Below are positions 29,275 through 37,441 of a stretch of 64,000 bases of DNA, piece after piece; positions within the stretch are counted from its first letter, which is position 1; each line of letters begins with the position of its first letter. The DNA lies in contig CALUVT010000001.1 in the NCBI GenBank assembly GCA_944324345.1, positions 62,001 through 126,000 of the forward strand, read 5' to 3'. The stretch comes from Candidatus Gastranaerophilales bacterium. GTDB taxonomy: Bacteria; Cyanobacteriota; Vampirovibrionia; Gastranaerophilales; Gastranaerophilaceae. The position numbers and the translations under genes were made by a program. The notes beneath the pieces were generated by a model. It was not told the DNA's origin and did not search any database. It was given only the letters and a program-made list of their open reading frames with translations.

Positions 29275-30068
29275 ACTTTTTCTTTCTTTGAAAATGCTTG
29301 TTCAAACTTTTTGATTGAAAGGTCTAAATATTCTTTTTCCAAGTCTATACCAATAAATTTCCTATCTAATTCTAAAGCCATTATACCAGTTGTTGAGCTT
29401 CCTGTAAAAGGATCAAGAATCAAATCTCCAACATTCGTTGATGCAAGGATTATACGCCTTAACAATTCTAAAGGTTTTTGTGTTGGATGTTTACCAAATT
29501 CTTTTTCATAACTTTTTGGAGTTCCTATTGCCCAAACTGAACGCATTTGTTTTTCCGTTTTTTTGATAAAATCTTCACACCAATCGCCATTTTTCATAAG
29601 CTCATAATTGAATGTATGTTTTTCTTTGTTATCTATTTTTGCCCACAAAAGTGTTTCATGGCTTGCTGTAAAATACCTGCAAGACATATTCGGTGATGCA
29701 TTTGGCTTAAACCAACAAATATCATTTAAAATTTTAAATCCATTTTTTTGTAAGGCAAACCCGCAAGCATAAATAGAATGATAAGTTCCTGAAATCCATA
29801 TTGTTCCGTTAGGTTTCAAAACTTTCTTACAAGCGTTAATCCAAGCCTGATGAAATTTGAAATCTTCTTCAATACCCTTACTCTCATCCCATTTGCCTTT
29901 ATTCACCGAAACAACTTTTCCGGCATGGCAGGTAATTCCGCCATTAGATAACATATAAGGCGGATCTGCAAAAATCATATCAACTGATTCAGGAGTTGCT
30001 TTGTTTAAAATTTCAATACAATTACCCTGAAATAAGGTTATATCATCTTTCTCATAGACCTTTTGCAT
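29265..30068 (-). CDS. DNA adenine methylase, beta class (DpnA-like)
   Basis: 267 residues. The DPPYMLSNGG motif IV comes near the N-terminus and the LDPFTGSSTTGIMAL motif I near the C-terminus, which is the beta-class order. This is as in DpnA and the second MboI methylase. It is first in the two-gene methylase operon. TATAAT lies exactly 6 nt before the ATG and no ribosome site is visible, so the mRNA is probably leaderless. Confidence 0.87.
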   Translation of the reverse strand: MQKVYEKDDITLFQGNCIEILNKATPESVDMIFADPPYMLSNGGITCHAGKVVSVNKGKWDESKGIEEDFKFHQAWINACKKVLKPNGTIWISGTYHSIYACGFALQKNGFKILNDICWFKPNASPNMSCRYFTASHETLLWAKIDNKEKHTFNYELMKNGDWCEDFIKKTEKQMRSVWAIGTPKSYEKEFGKHPTQKPLELLRRIILASTNVGDLILDPFTGSSTTGIMALELDRKFIGIDLEKEYLDLSIKKFEQAFSKKEKVWQ

Positions 30069-30208
30069 AGGTTAATTATATTATAAAGATAAAAGTAATT
30101 AATTTAAACAAAAAGAAAGTTTACATAAGGATATATGTTATTAAAAATAATATAGAAAATTTCATAATTACTGTTTTTGTACTATAATCATTTTATACGG
30201 GGTATGAA

Positions 30209-31771
30209 ATGAAAATAGACTATGTTTTTATTGAAAAATTTAGGGATATTGAAAATCTGAAATTGAATTTAGGTTCAAAACTAACATTTATTGCTGGTAG
30301 TAACGGTACTTCTAAAACATCATTATTGGGTCTTATTGCTCAGCCATTTTCATATAGAGAGCGTGTTTATAATGAAAAATTAGGTAAAGAAACCTCACAA
30401 ATAATTTACCGTACTATTACAAATAAACCCTTTGAGACAAAATTTAGTGATATTCATAATTTAACAGAATATGACGATATTGTATCTATTAAATATAAGC
30501 TTTTGTTAGTTGAATCAGAGCATAATGTTATTGAAATGCCTGTTGCTGGAGAACATAGAGATAAAACGGCCAAAATAGAAAAAAGATTTGTAGCATTTCC
30601 TCAAGAACGCGAAGCTGGAAAAGGGAATTATAAATTCCCAGTTATATACCTTGGGTTAAAACGTCTATACCCTTTAGGAGAACACAATGAAAAAGATGTA
30701 CATATAGAGGAATGTAATGATATTACTGCGGAATATATTAATCTATACAATGCTATACACAGAGAGCTTTTTGTTGATCCCAATATAAATTACACATTGG
30801 AGAATGTTAATACATCAAATAAATCATTGTTAGGTGGAAAAAATGAAAACTATGATTCGAATGGTTTTTCTTCTGGACAAGATAACATAAGCCAAATAAT
30901 TACAGCCATATTATCATTTAAAAAATTAAAAGAAGAGGTTGGAATGGAGTATAAAGGCGGATTATTGTTGATAGATGAAATTGAATCGACATTACATCCT
31001 CTTGTAAAAGAAAATTTAATAAATATGTTATATAAATTTGCACGAGATTATTCTTTACAAATAATTATTACAACACATTCCCTAGAAGTGCTTCAAATTG
31101 GCATGCAGAAAAAATACAAAAATGATACAGAAATTATTTATCTAACAAAGACAAGAGGAAGTTTGGAATTTTGGGAAAAAACGAATTTTGAAGATATCCA
31201 AGAAGATATGACTGCAAAGCTTCTCAAAAAAGAAACATATAAGCAGCAAGTATTGTGTGAAGACGATGAGGCAGTTGCCTTTTTAAAAGCAATATTACCA
31301 AAAAATATCAAAGATAAGATAGTTATTATATCTACCAAATTAGGTTGTGGTAATTTAATGAATTTAGCTACTTCTCAAATATCAAGGTACAATAATTTTC
31401 TTTTTGTTTTAGATGGGGACCAAAAGACACAAAAAAATAATATTATATGTCTGCCTGGAAATGATTCTCCAGAAGGATTAATTCATTCTATGTTGTCACA
31501 AATGGACAAAGATGATGTTTTTTTCAAAAAGCCAAAACCCTCTCAACAAGTATATTTAAAAGGTTTTGTCGAAATCCCTTTAAAAGGTGTGAATAAAAAT
31601 CAGGATGGAGTAAGGAGAGAAAAATTAAAAGAATTTTTCTCTTATTTAAAAAAAGATGTAAGCCATCAATCTTGGAATACCCTATTTAAATATTGGATAT
31701 CAAAAAATGGTTCTGAGGTTGATAAATTTATTACAAGATTCAATTTAAAAATAGAACAACAAAAATCTTAA
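30209..31771 (+). CDS. OLD-like ATPase with C-terminal TOPRIM-like domain
   Basis: 520 residues. Walker A is AGSNGTSKTS near residue 33. A long insertion follows, then the ABC-type signature region FSSGQDN, Walker B LLIDEIESTLHP and the H-loop TTHSLEVLQ. After about residue 345 a TOPRIM-like half appears: LCEDDEAVAFL and FVLDGDQK, the E...DxD pattern of OLD nucleases and PARIS-type AriB. It is followed by a ParB-like gene and a D12 methylase on the same strand. The combination looks like a defence operon, but no named system was recognised. Confidence 0.75.
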   Translation: MKIDYVFIEKFRDIENLKLNLGSKLTFIAGSNGTSKTSLLGLIAQPFSYRERVYNEKLGKETSQIIYRTITNKPFETKFSDIHNLTEYDDIVSIKYKLLLVESEHNVIEMPVAGEHRDKTAKIEKRFVAFPQEREAGKGNYKFPVIYLGLKRLYPLGEHNEKDVHIEECNDITAEYINLYNAIHRELFVDPNINYTLENVNTSNKSLLGGKNENYDSNGFSSGQDNISQIITAILSFKKLKEEVGMEYKGGLLLIDEIESTLHPLVKENLINMLYKFARDYSLQIIITTHSLEVLQIGMQKKYKNDTEIIYLTKTRGSLEFWEKTNFEDIQEDMTAKLLKKETYKQQVLCEDDEAVAFLKAILPKNIKDKIVIISTKLGCGNLMNLATSQISRYNNFLFVLDGDQKTQKNNIICLPGNDSPEGLIHSMLSQMDKDDVFFKKPKPSQQVYLKGFVEIPLKGVNKNQDGVRREKLKEFFSYLKKDVSHQSWNTLFKYWISKNGSEVDKFITRFNLKIEQQKS

Positions 31772-31824
31772 AATTCGTTTATTTCTTACTGATTTTATGC
31801 AATTAATAAAGATAAAGGAATATA

Positions 31825-33279
31825 ATGGATAAATATTATAAAGTACAAAAAATAGATATTTCACTTATAGATTTGGACACCAAAAATCCACGTTTTTTAT
31901 TGCTTTATAGAGATTCTTATTCTCAAGATGACATAATTAATTATTTATTAAAAAATGAAAATGCATTGGAAATCGTTAAATCAATTTATGAAAATAAAGA
32001 TTTTTTTGAAGATTCATTTTGTTATGTTTTAGAAAATAATGATAGGTATATCGTAAAAGAAGGGAATCGTCGAATTGCAGCATTAAAAGCATTAGCTGAA
32101 CCATCAAAGTATCTTTCTGGTTTAAAATATGAACCTTTTCTTGTATCTTCGGTAAATTGTCTTGTATATAACAATATAAAAGCATTAAATGAAAAAATCT
32201 TTAATCGCCATACTCAAATAGAAGTAAAGGGTTGGTCTAGATTAGCTCAAGGTGCAGCAATACAAGAGTACTTAAATAAAGGTGGACGGTTATCTGATTT
32301 AAATAATATTAAAGATTACAAGAATGTGTATAGATTATTTAAATTGTGGGAGGCTGTAAGTCAAATTGATGAGGAACATTCTAATAATTTTAAAGAAATG
32401 TTAATTGAATGGAAACGTTCTGCAATAGTTGAACGTTTTTTTAGCAAAGAAAATTTATTAAAACAGATGGGATTTGTATTCAACAAAGATTTGTCTCTGA
32501 ATATATTAGATAAAACCGTTTTTACGAATTCAATAAATTCTTTTATTGAATGGTTACAACCATCAAATAAAATAACTGCTCACAATATTAATAAAAGTAC
32601 AATACAAGAATATTTTGATGAAGTTTTTTCCAAGAATGGTTATGTTTCTCCACAAAGACATCTTTTTGATTCTACTAACAATAATATTAGTACAATTAAA
32701 ACAGAAGAAAAAATTTTACATATTGAACATAAAGAGTTGTTTAACGAAGATAAAATAAATATTTCTAATGATACAGACAATAAAATAGCAAATAAAAAAC
32801 ATTCTGCTTATTTAATCAAAGAAAATAAATCTTTATTAGATAGAGTAACTTTATTCCCTGCAAATTTTAAGTTAAAAATTCCAAAATCAAGAATTAATGA
32901 TATATATCTTGAAATGAAAGATTTGTCGGTTAATAATCAAAAAGAATCATTTTCTATAATGACAAGAATATTCTTAGAGTTTACCGTGGATGCTTATGGA
33001 GATGCAAATATAGCTGATTATAAAAAGAAGAGAGAAGATAGTAATAACTTTAAATTGCGAGCACGAACTATTTGTGTTGCGGAAAATTTGTATCAAAGAG
33101 GAGATTTAACAGATAAGGAATTTAATTCAATTAAAACGACAATTGACAATGAAAAATCACCCGTAAAAATAGAAGCTTTGAATCAATATGTTCATAATTC
33201 AAAATTTAGTCCAGATGAAAATTCATTAAAGGTTTTTTGGGATAATCTTCGTCCATTATTTGAAAGGATATGGTGTTAA
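31825..33279 (+). CDS. ParB/sulfiredoxin-fold domain protein
   Basis: 484 residues. The N-terminal 110 residues carry a ParB N-domain-like pattern: ISLIDLDTKNPR and VKEGNRRIAALKAL, the latter being the nucleotide-binding box. A long, Lys/Asn-rich helical remainder has no known match. AAAGGA precedes the ATG. The stop lies one base before the methylase ATG at 33281. ParB-fold proteins act as nucleases or CTPases in some defence and plasmid systems; the activity here is unknown. Confidence 0.68.
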   Translation: MDKYYKVQKIDISLIDLDTKNPRFLLLYRDSYSQDDIINYLLKNENALEIVKSIYENKDFFEDSFCYVLENNDRYIVKEGNRRIAALKALAEPSKYLSGLKYEPFLVSSVNCLVYNNIKALNEKIFNRHTQIEVKGWSRLAQGAAIQEYLNKGGRLSDLNNIKDYKNVYRLFKLWEAVSQIDEEHSNNFKEMLIEWKRSAIVERFFSKENLLKQMGFVFNKDLSLNILDKTVFTNSINSFIEWLQPSNKITAHNINKSTIQEYFDEVFSKNGYVSPQRHLFDSTNNNISTIKTEEKILHIEHKELFNEDKINISNDTDNKIANKKHSAYLIKENKSLLDRVTLFPANFKLKIPKSRINDIYLEMKDLSVNNQKESFSIMTRIFLEFTVDAYGDANIADYKKKREDSNNFKLRARTICVAENLYQRGDLTDKEFNSIKTTIDNEKSPVKIEALNQYVHNSKFSPDENSLKVFWDNLRPLFERIWC

Positions 33280-33280
33280 T

Positions 33281-34132
33281 ATGAGGTACTCACCATTAAG
33301 ATATCCTGGAGGAAAAGGTAAAATTGCAAAATTTATGAAACAATTTATCAAAGATAATTTTGACGAATTGCCTGTATATGTTGAACCGTATGCGGGAGGT
33401 TCTGAATTAGCCTTAACCCTATTGATTGAAGGTTATGTAAGTGAAATATGGATAAATGATAAAGATAATGGAATTTATTGCTTTTGGTACTCCATATTAA
33501 ATCATACGGAACAATTCATTCAAAAAATAGAAAATATAAAAGTTGATATTCCTACTTGGAAAGTGCAGAAATATATTTATAAAAATCAAGATGAATATAA
33601 TATATTAGAAATTGGATTTGCAACATTTTATTTAAACAGGTGTAATTTTTCCGGCGTAATAAAAGGCGGACCAATTGGAGGTGTAAATCAGTTTGGAAAA
33701 TGGAAAATAGATGCACGATTTAATAAAGGAGAGTTAATTAAAAGGATAAGGAAAATTGCAGAATATAATGAAAATATAAAATTATATAATAAAGACACTA
33801 TTGAATTGTTAGAAGAAAATGAGAAAATCTTTGAAAGATGCTTATTATACCTAGATCCTCCCTATTTCAATAAAGGAAATCAACTATATACAAATCATTA
33901 TAAATATCAGGATCATGCAAAAATTGCAAAATGTGTAAATGGGTTAAAAGGAAAGTGGATTGTGAGCTATGATAATACTCCAGAAATTATTGATTTATAT
34001 AAATTCGTAGAATCAAATAAAATACGAGAATTTAACATAGCTTATTCTGCAGCTGAAGGTAAAAATAAAAAAGGTAAAGAAATAATGTTCTTTGCGACTA
34101 AATCAATCATTCCTCAATGCAAAATTTGTTAA
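33281..34132 (+). CDS. D12-class DNA adenine methylase (second D12)
   Basis: About 283 residues from the ATG at 33281, with AAAGGA 12 nt upstream; a TTG at 33260 would overlap the previous gene. Motif I is RYPGGKGKIAKF with VEPYAGGSELAL, and motif IV is LYLDPPYFNKG. It forms an operon with the OLD-like and ParB-like genes and ends 76 bases before the transposon right-end motif. Its role may be self-protection for that operon, distinct from the GATC pair. Confidence 0.87.
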   Translation: MRYSPLRYPGGKGKIAKFMKQFIKDNFDELPVYVEPYAGGSELALTLLIEGYVSEIWINDKDNGIYCFWYSILNHTEQFIQKIENIKVDIPTWKVQKYIYKNQDEYNILEIGFATFYLNRCNFSGVIKGGPIGGVNQFGKWKIDARFNKGELIKRIRKIAEYNENIKLYNKDTIELLEENEKIFERCLLYLDPPYFNKGNQLYTNHYKYQDHAKIAKCVNGLKGKWIVSYDNTPEIIDLYKFVESNKIREFNIAYSAAEGKNKKGKEIMFFATKSIIPQCKIC

Positions 34133-34321
34133 ACTCAATTTTTATATTTCAATTTTGCAAGAATAGGTCAAATTTAATACTTTTTTGAATACCCATTTTG
34201 GCTGTTACAAATAATCATTTAAGGTGTTCTTTTACACCAGCCTCAAGTATTCGTCTGTTTCTCTTGTAGTGCACATCTCCCTCTCGCAAAACAATATTCA
34301 ATTGTTTTGCTACGGCACAGT
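34133..34321. other. Transposon right end and spacer to the tRNA repeat
   Basis: No gene. It contains the right-end motif (34208-34220), the hairpin-like terminus ending at 34236, the CCAGC duplication and 80 bp of apparent pre-insertion sequence. Within that, GCAAAACAAT (34286-34295) and ATTGTTTTGC (34301-34310) form a perfect 10-bp stem. TACGGCACAGTCCGTGAGG (34311-34329) resembles a degraded tRNA anticodon arm leading into the 40-bp repeat. Confidence 0.5.
34237..34241. repeat. Target-site duplication CCAGC, right
   Basis: CCAGC directly follows the ACA end of the transposon and matches the copy at 19751-19755. Confidence 0.7.
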
Positions 34322-34361
34322 CCGTGAGGTCGAGAGTTCGAATCTCTCCCTTGCTATTTTT
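34322..34361 (+). repeat. 40-bp direct repeat, right copy (tRNA-Met 3' half)
   Basis: Identical to 19668-19707: half of the anticodon stem, variable loop, T arm, acceptor 3' strand and trailing T run. The 5' half of the tRNA is missing here, so this is a non-functional 3' fragment. Confidence 0.9.
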
Positions 34362-34462
34362 ATTTATTAAGTATAGTAAGACTTTTGGATTTAATACTAT
34401 TTTTATTATATATCTAATTGTTAATTTTTCCCAACTATTGTCCCACTTACGATTTAAAATAT

Positions 34463-35434
34463 TTAAATAATAAAATTATAAAAATATCCGACAATTGTAA
34501 ATGTTATAAACATGAAAATTACGTATCTTATTATCAATTCTCTTTTCATAACCCTTGATAAAATAATCATCTCGGGTAAAGAAAGCCCTACAACAGACAT
34601 CATAAAGACTAAAACAGTACCAATTGCTGCTCCTTTGTGAATTAAAACTTGTGCAATCGGAATGATGGTTGTTGCGTCAGCATATAGAGGTATACCTATT
34701 ATGACAGCTAATGGAACCGAATAAAAATTGTTGTTCCCCATATATTTCATGAAAAATTCTTGTGGGACATATCCATGTAAAAAAGCTCCTACTCCAACTC
34801 CTAAAAGCACAAATAACCATATTTTTTGCATCAATTCTTTTGCATAATAAAAAGCATCTTTAAACCTATTCATAAATGTAAGATTCGTTTTTGTCCCAGA
34901 ACAGGAACAAGTACAAAATTTTGTGTTAGAGCTCAATTTTTTTAAGTAATCTTGCAAATATTTTTCGAAACCAAGCTCTCCCATTATAAATCCACCTATT
35001 ACACCGACACAAATTCCTGTAATTACATAAATTAAAGTTATTTTAATACCTAACACTCCCGCAAGCACAAGTATTGCAATTTCATTAATCATAGGAGAAG
35101 TTATTAAAAAACTCATCGCAACTCCAAACGGTATTTTAGCCTCTATAAAACCTATAAAAAGAGGAATGGAAGAACAAGAACAAAATGGGGTAATAGCCCC
35201 AAATAATGCTGCAAATATGTGAGCTAGGATTTTTGGTTGTTTTTCAATAAATATTTTAAATTTGTTACTGTCAACGTAACTTCTTAAAAACGCAATAGTC
35301 AAAACTATTACAAATAGTAAGAATAATATTTTAATTACATCATATACGAAAAAGTGTAATGCTAAACCAAAATTAGTTTTGTCTGAAAATCCTAATAAAT
35401 TATAAACGAGTAAGTCAGCAAATTTAAGAAACAT
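34463..35434 (-). CDS. arsP: ArsP / DUF318-type permease
   Basis: About 323 residues from the ATG at 35434, which has GAAAGGA upstream; an in-frame upstream start at 35491 has no site and would run into the arsR promoter. Eight or more membrane segments carry the family motif PFCSCSSIPLF and a second half-repeat around IPLYADATTIIP. A cytoplasmic loop has CTCSCSG. Members export organoarsenicals or other metalloid compounds. It is divergent from an ArsR repressor, which supports metal or metalloid control. Confidence 0.8.
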   Translation of the reverse strand: MFLKFADLLVYNLLGFSDKTNFGLALHFFVYDVIKILFLLFVIVLTIAFLRSYVDSNKFKIFIEKQPKILAHIFAALFGAITPFCSCSSIPLFIGFIEAKIPFGVAMSFLITSPMINEIAILVLAGVLGIKITLIYVITGICVGVIGGFIMGELGFEKYLQDYLKKLSSNTKFCTCSCSGTKTNLTFMNRFKDAFYYAKELMQKIWLFVLLGVGVGAFLHGYVPQEFFMKYMGNNNFYSVPLAVIIGIPLYADATTIIPIAQVLIHKGAAIGTVLVFMMSVVGLSLPEMIILSRVMKRELIIRYVIFMFITFTIVGYFYNFII

Positions 35435-35473
35435 AATTTCCTTTCTTATATATTCCAAAAATGGCATATTATA

Positions 35474-35510
35474 TTTACAAGTATATTCCAATTATGTTAT
35501 ATTGTCAACT
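35474..35510 (+). promoter_or_regulatory. arsR promoter and likely operator
   Basis: TTTACA (35474-35479), an 18-bp spacer and TATATT (35498-35503) form a promoter whose start point would coincide with the arsR ATG. An imperfect inverted repeat, ACAAGTATA with TATATTGT (35478-35505), covers it and also overlaps the arsP upstream region, so one site could repress both genes. Confidence 0.55.
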
Positions 35511-35798
35511 ATGGAAAATGATAGAATTAGAAAAATCAATAAGGAAGCCAAAATCTTCAAAGCTCTTTCTAACCCTGTAAGATTGGAGGTTTTGTATTGT
35601 TTATTGGACGGTGAACTTTGTGTTTGCGAAATAATTCAAAAATTAGAAAAATATGAGCAGGCACATATTTCAAAATCCCTTATTAAACTTAAAGAAGCAG
35701 GTATTGTAAAAGACCGAAAAGAAGGCTTAAATGTCTATTACAGCCTTTCAATGGAATGTATAAAAAATTTTATTTTATGTTTAGATTCAAACCTGTAA
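35511..35798 (+). CDS. ArsR-family repressor
   Basis: About 95 residues from the ATG at 35511. A winged helix of ArsR type spans most of it (KALSNPVRLEVLYCLLDGELCVCEI), with the ELCVCE motif that supplies metal-ligand cysteines in ArsR/CadC proteins. No Shine-Dalgarno sequence; TATATT ends 7 nt before the ATG, so it is probably leaderless. It probably represses the divergent permease in the absence of metalloid. Confidence 0.85.
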   Translation: MENDRIRKINKEAKIFKALSNPVRLEVLYCLLDGELCVCEIIQKLEKYEQAHISKSLIKLKEAGIVKDRKEGLNVYYSLSMECIKNFILCLDSNL

Positions 35799-35815
35799 TT
35801 TATGTAGAATAAATA

Positions 35816-36658
35816 TTATTCAATAACCTCTTTCAGGGTTTTAAGTGCTGTTATGGTATTTGGAAAACCTACATATGGCAAACATTGAATGATTGTTGCA
35901 GTTATTGTTTCTTTTGTGTTACCGGCTTTTAAGTTTCCTTTAATATGACTTTTGAGTGTTACGGAATTTCCGGTTGTAACAAGAGCTGCTATAAATAATA
36001 ATTCCCTTGTTTTTATATCAAGACCATCTCTTGTATAAAAATCTCCAAAGCAAACTTCTGTCAAAAAATCGGAAACATCTTTCCCCATATTGTTTGGCAA
36101 GCCTGATAAAGCCTCTTCTATTTCATTTCCATACAAAGGATTTTGAATCTCGAAACCTTTTTGGTAACGTTCATTTTCTTGAACTTTTGCAGTTGATTGC
36201 AATGGGGTTTTTATGCCTCTTTCTTTAAATACTTCATTTAGAACCCCAAGTGCATTTAATGTTTTAGGGAAACCGATAAACGGTGCAAGTTGGTAAATTG
36301 ATTCTCTAAGTTCAATGGGTGTTACTCCAACGTTTAAGGCTGCATTAATGTGAGCTTTTAATTGAGGCAATGTTTGTTGAACTGCAAGTGAAGTTACAGT
36401 TATCATCTCTCTTGTTTTAATATCGAGATCGCCAACTGTAAAAACTTCGCCAAAAATGTATTTTTGAAGAATAGCCATCATTTCGGGATCATCCCCGTTT
36501 GGACTCAAAGCTTCTCCGTTAAACAGTTTTTTATAATTTTCTTTACAAATATCAGTTCTTGTCATTGTTTTGTCTCCTTGATTGTTAACTTTTGCGAAAG
36601 CAAAATTTGTTTGTGTAACTATTATAGTCAAAATAATTGCAAAAATTTTTTTAAACAT
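35816..36658 (-). CDS. Exported tandem carboxymuconolactone decarboxylase-like protein
   Basis: 280 residues: a signal peptide (cleavage near FAFAK), then two CMD domains. Each has the helix pattern DIKTREMITVTSLAV / DIKTRELLFIAALV and the APFIGFPKTLNAL / LPYVGFPNTITAL segment. The CxxC of AhpD-type members is absent, so peroxidase activity is unlikely. A MerR regulator is divergent, and a MerR-type promoter lies directly upstream. Confidence 0.8.
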   Translation of the reverse strand: MFKKIFAIILTIIVTQTNFAFAKVNNQGDKTMTRTDICKENYKKLFNGEALSPNGDDPEMMAILQKYIFGEVFTVGDLDIKTREMITVTSLAVQQTLPQLKAHINAALNVGVTPIELRESIYQLAPFIGFPKTLNALGVLNEVFKERGIKTPLQSTAKVQENERYQKGFEIQNPLYGNEIEEALSGLPNNMGKDVSDFLTEVCFGDFYTRDGLDIKTRELLFIAALVTTGNSVTLKSHIKGNLKAGNTKETITATIIQCLPYVGFPNTITALKTLKEVIE

Positions 36659-36679
36659 TTTCCCTCTCTCTTTTTTCTA

Positions 36680-36710
36680 ATAATACAAAATGAGAGTTAC
36701 TCTCAGTCAA
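36680..36710 (-). promoter_or_regulatory. MerR-type promoter with 19-bp spacer and palindromic operator
   Basis: On the minus strand TTGACT (36705-36710) and TATTAT (36680-36685) are separated by 19 bp. The spacer contains the perfect palindrome TGAGAGT-T-ACTCTCA (36691-36705). Over-long spacers with such palindromes are the hallmark of MerR-activated promoters. It drives the CMD gene. Confidence 0.75.
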
Positions 36711-36744
36711 GAATTTTATGGTAGAATTTATCTTGAGGTTTTTT

Positions 36745-37152
36745 ATGTACACAATTAAAGATGTTGCTGAAAAAATGGGTATATCTGAGCATACAATAAG
36801 ATTTTGGGCCAAAAGCGGATTTTTTCCTTTTATAAAAAGAAGTGAAACTAATATCCGTTTATTTGATGATTACGATTTGGAATGGGTAAAAATAGTTAAA
36901 TGCTTACGAGTAGCAGGGGTTGAGAATAAAGAAATAAAAAGATATATAGATTTATGTATCATAGGTGATTCAACAGTTCCCGAACGTTATTCAATCATAC
37001 AACGGACGAGAGAAAAGACAGAGCAGCATATAAAAGAACTTCAAGAACAGCTTTCTTTGTTGGAATACAAAGAATCTTTCTACCAAGATATAATAAAAAA
37101 CAACCTAAAAGATAGCTGGAACCCAATAAATAATACGGAATATGCAAAATAA
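36745..37152 (+). CDS. MerR-family regulator
   Basis: About 135 residues from the ATG at 36745 (TTGAGG upstream); an earlier in-frame start at 36718 is less likely. An N-terminal winged HTH (YTIKDVAEKMGISEHTIRFW) is followed by a coiled coil at about 85-120. No effector cysteines. It should bind the palindrome in the shared intergenic region and twist the promoter of the divergent CMD gene. Confidence 0.85.
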   Translation: MYTIKDVAEKMGISEHTIRFWAKSGFFPFIKRSETNIRLFDDYDLEWVKIVKCLRVAGVENKEIKRYIDLCIIGDSTVPERYSIIQRTREKTEQHIKELQEQLSLLEYKESFYQDIIKNNLKDSWNPINNTEYAK

Positions 37153-37221
37153 TAGTAACCAATTATTATATAAAAATTGTTATAAACAACCACTGAAATG
37201 TTTTTAGGTTGAAAACGCACT

Positions 37222-37248
37222 AAAAAAGCCACCTTTGAAGGTGGCTTT
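37222..37248 (-). terminator. Hairpin after the tRNA-Ser 3' fragment
   Basis: AAAGCCACCTT pairs with AAGGTGGCTTT over a 2-nt loop and is flanked by A/T runs. It can end transcription on either strand and lies downstream of the tRNA-Ser 3' fragment, as the terminator at 37406 lies downstream of the intact tRNA-Ser. Confidence 0.65.
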
Positions 37249-37253
37249 AAAAT

Positions 37254-37272
37254 TAGGAGGAGATGTGATTCG
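37254..37272 (-). pseudogene. tRNA-Ser 3'-end fragment
   Basis: On the minus strand CGAATCACATCTCCTCCTAAT repeats the end of tRNA-Ser (CGAATCCCACCTCCTCCTAAT) with two mismatches and, like it, runs into a terminator. The 5' parts of a tRNA are absent. The 170 bp between fragment and tRNA hold nested inverted repeats (for example GAGAT-TAC-ATCTC inside TTTTGC...GCAAAA) and CTCGCTCGC twice, but no gene. Confidence 0.45.
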
Positions 37273-37405
37273 GTCTTACTCGCTCGCATGTAACGGCAAT
37301 TCCGCGTTTTGCTATGAGATTACATCTCAAACGCAAAAGTGCTCCAGCCTCAGCTCGCTCGCGCAACCCACGAAAAAGTGTATTCTCTCCGACACCACAC
37401 AAAAT

Positions 37406-37438
37406 AAAAACGGGTCTAACAAAAGTTAGCCCGTTTTT
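37406..37438 (-). terminator. tRNA-Ser terminator
   Basis: AAAAACGGGTCTAAC pairs with GTTAGCCCGTTTTT (one bulge), giving a T run on the minus strand directly after tRNA-Ser. Confidence 0.75.
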
Positions 37439-37441
37439 ATT

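Larger units (their letters stand above)
19756..34236 (+). mobile_element. Tn7/Mu-like transposon carrying defence cargo, adjacent to tRNA-Met
   Basis: A 14,481-bp element. The left end reads TGTTCTTTTACAG, the right end reads GTGTTCTTTTACA, and CCAGC flanks both. A 13-base motif near the left end (19791-19803, AAAGGATTATTTG) recurs inverted with one mismatch at the right end (34208-34220), as expected for transposase sites. It encodes a DDE transposase, an AAA ATPase, a winged-helix protein, a second DDE transposase and an HTH protein, followed by nuclease and methylase cargo. No phage structural genes, TnsA-like nuclease or tyrosine integrase were seen. The ends are read by eye and need comparison with an empty site. 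Confidence 0.7.

Noticed and set aside
26298-31771. Septu-type pair from the HNH gene and the OLD-like ATPase
   Set aside because: The two genes are 3 kb apart, separated by other operons on both strands, and the HNH protein has a McrA-like rather than PtuB-like layout.
19756-34236. Mu-like prophage
   Set aside because: MuA/MuB-like genes are present, but no head, tail, portal or lysis genes follow; the cargo is nucleases and methylases.
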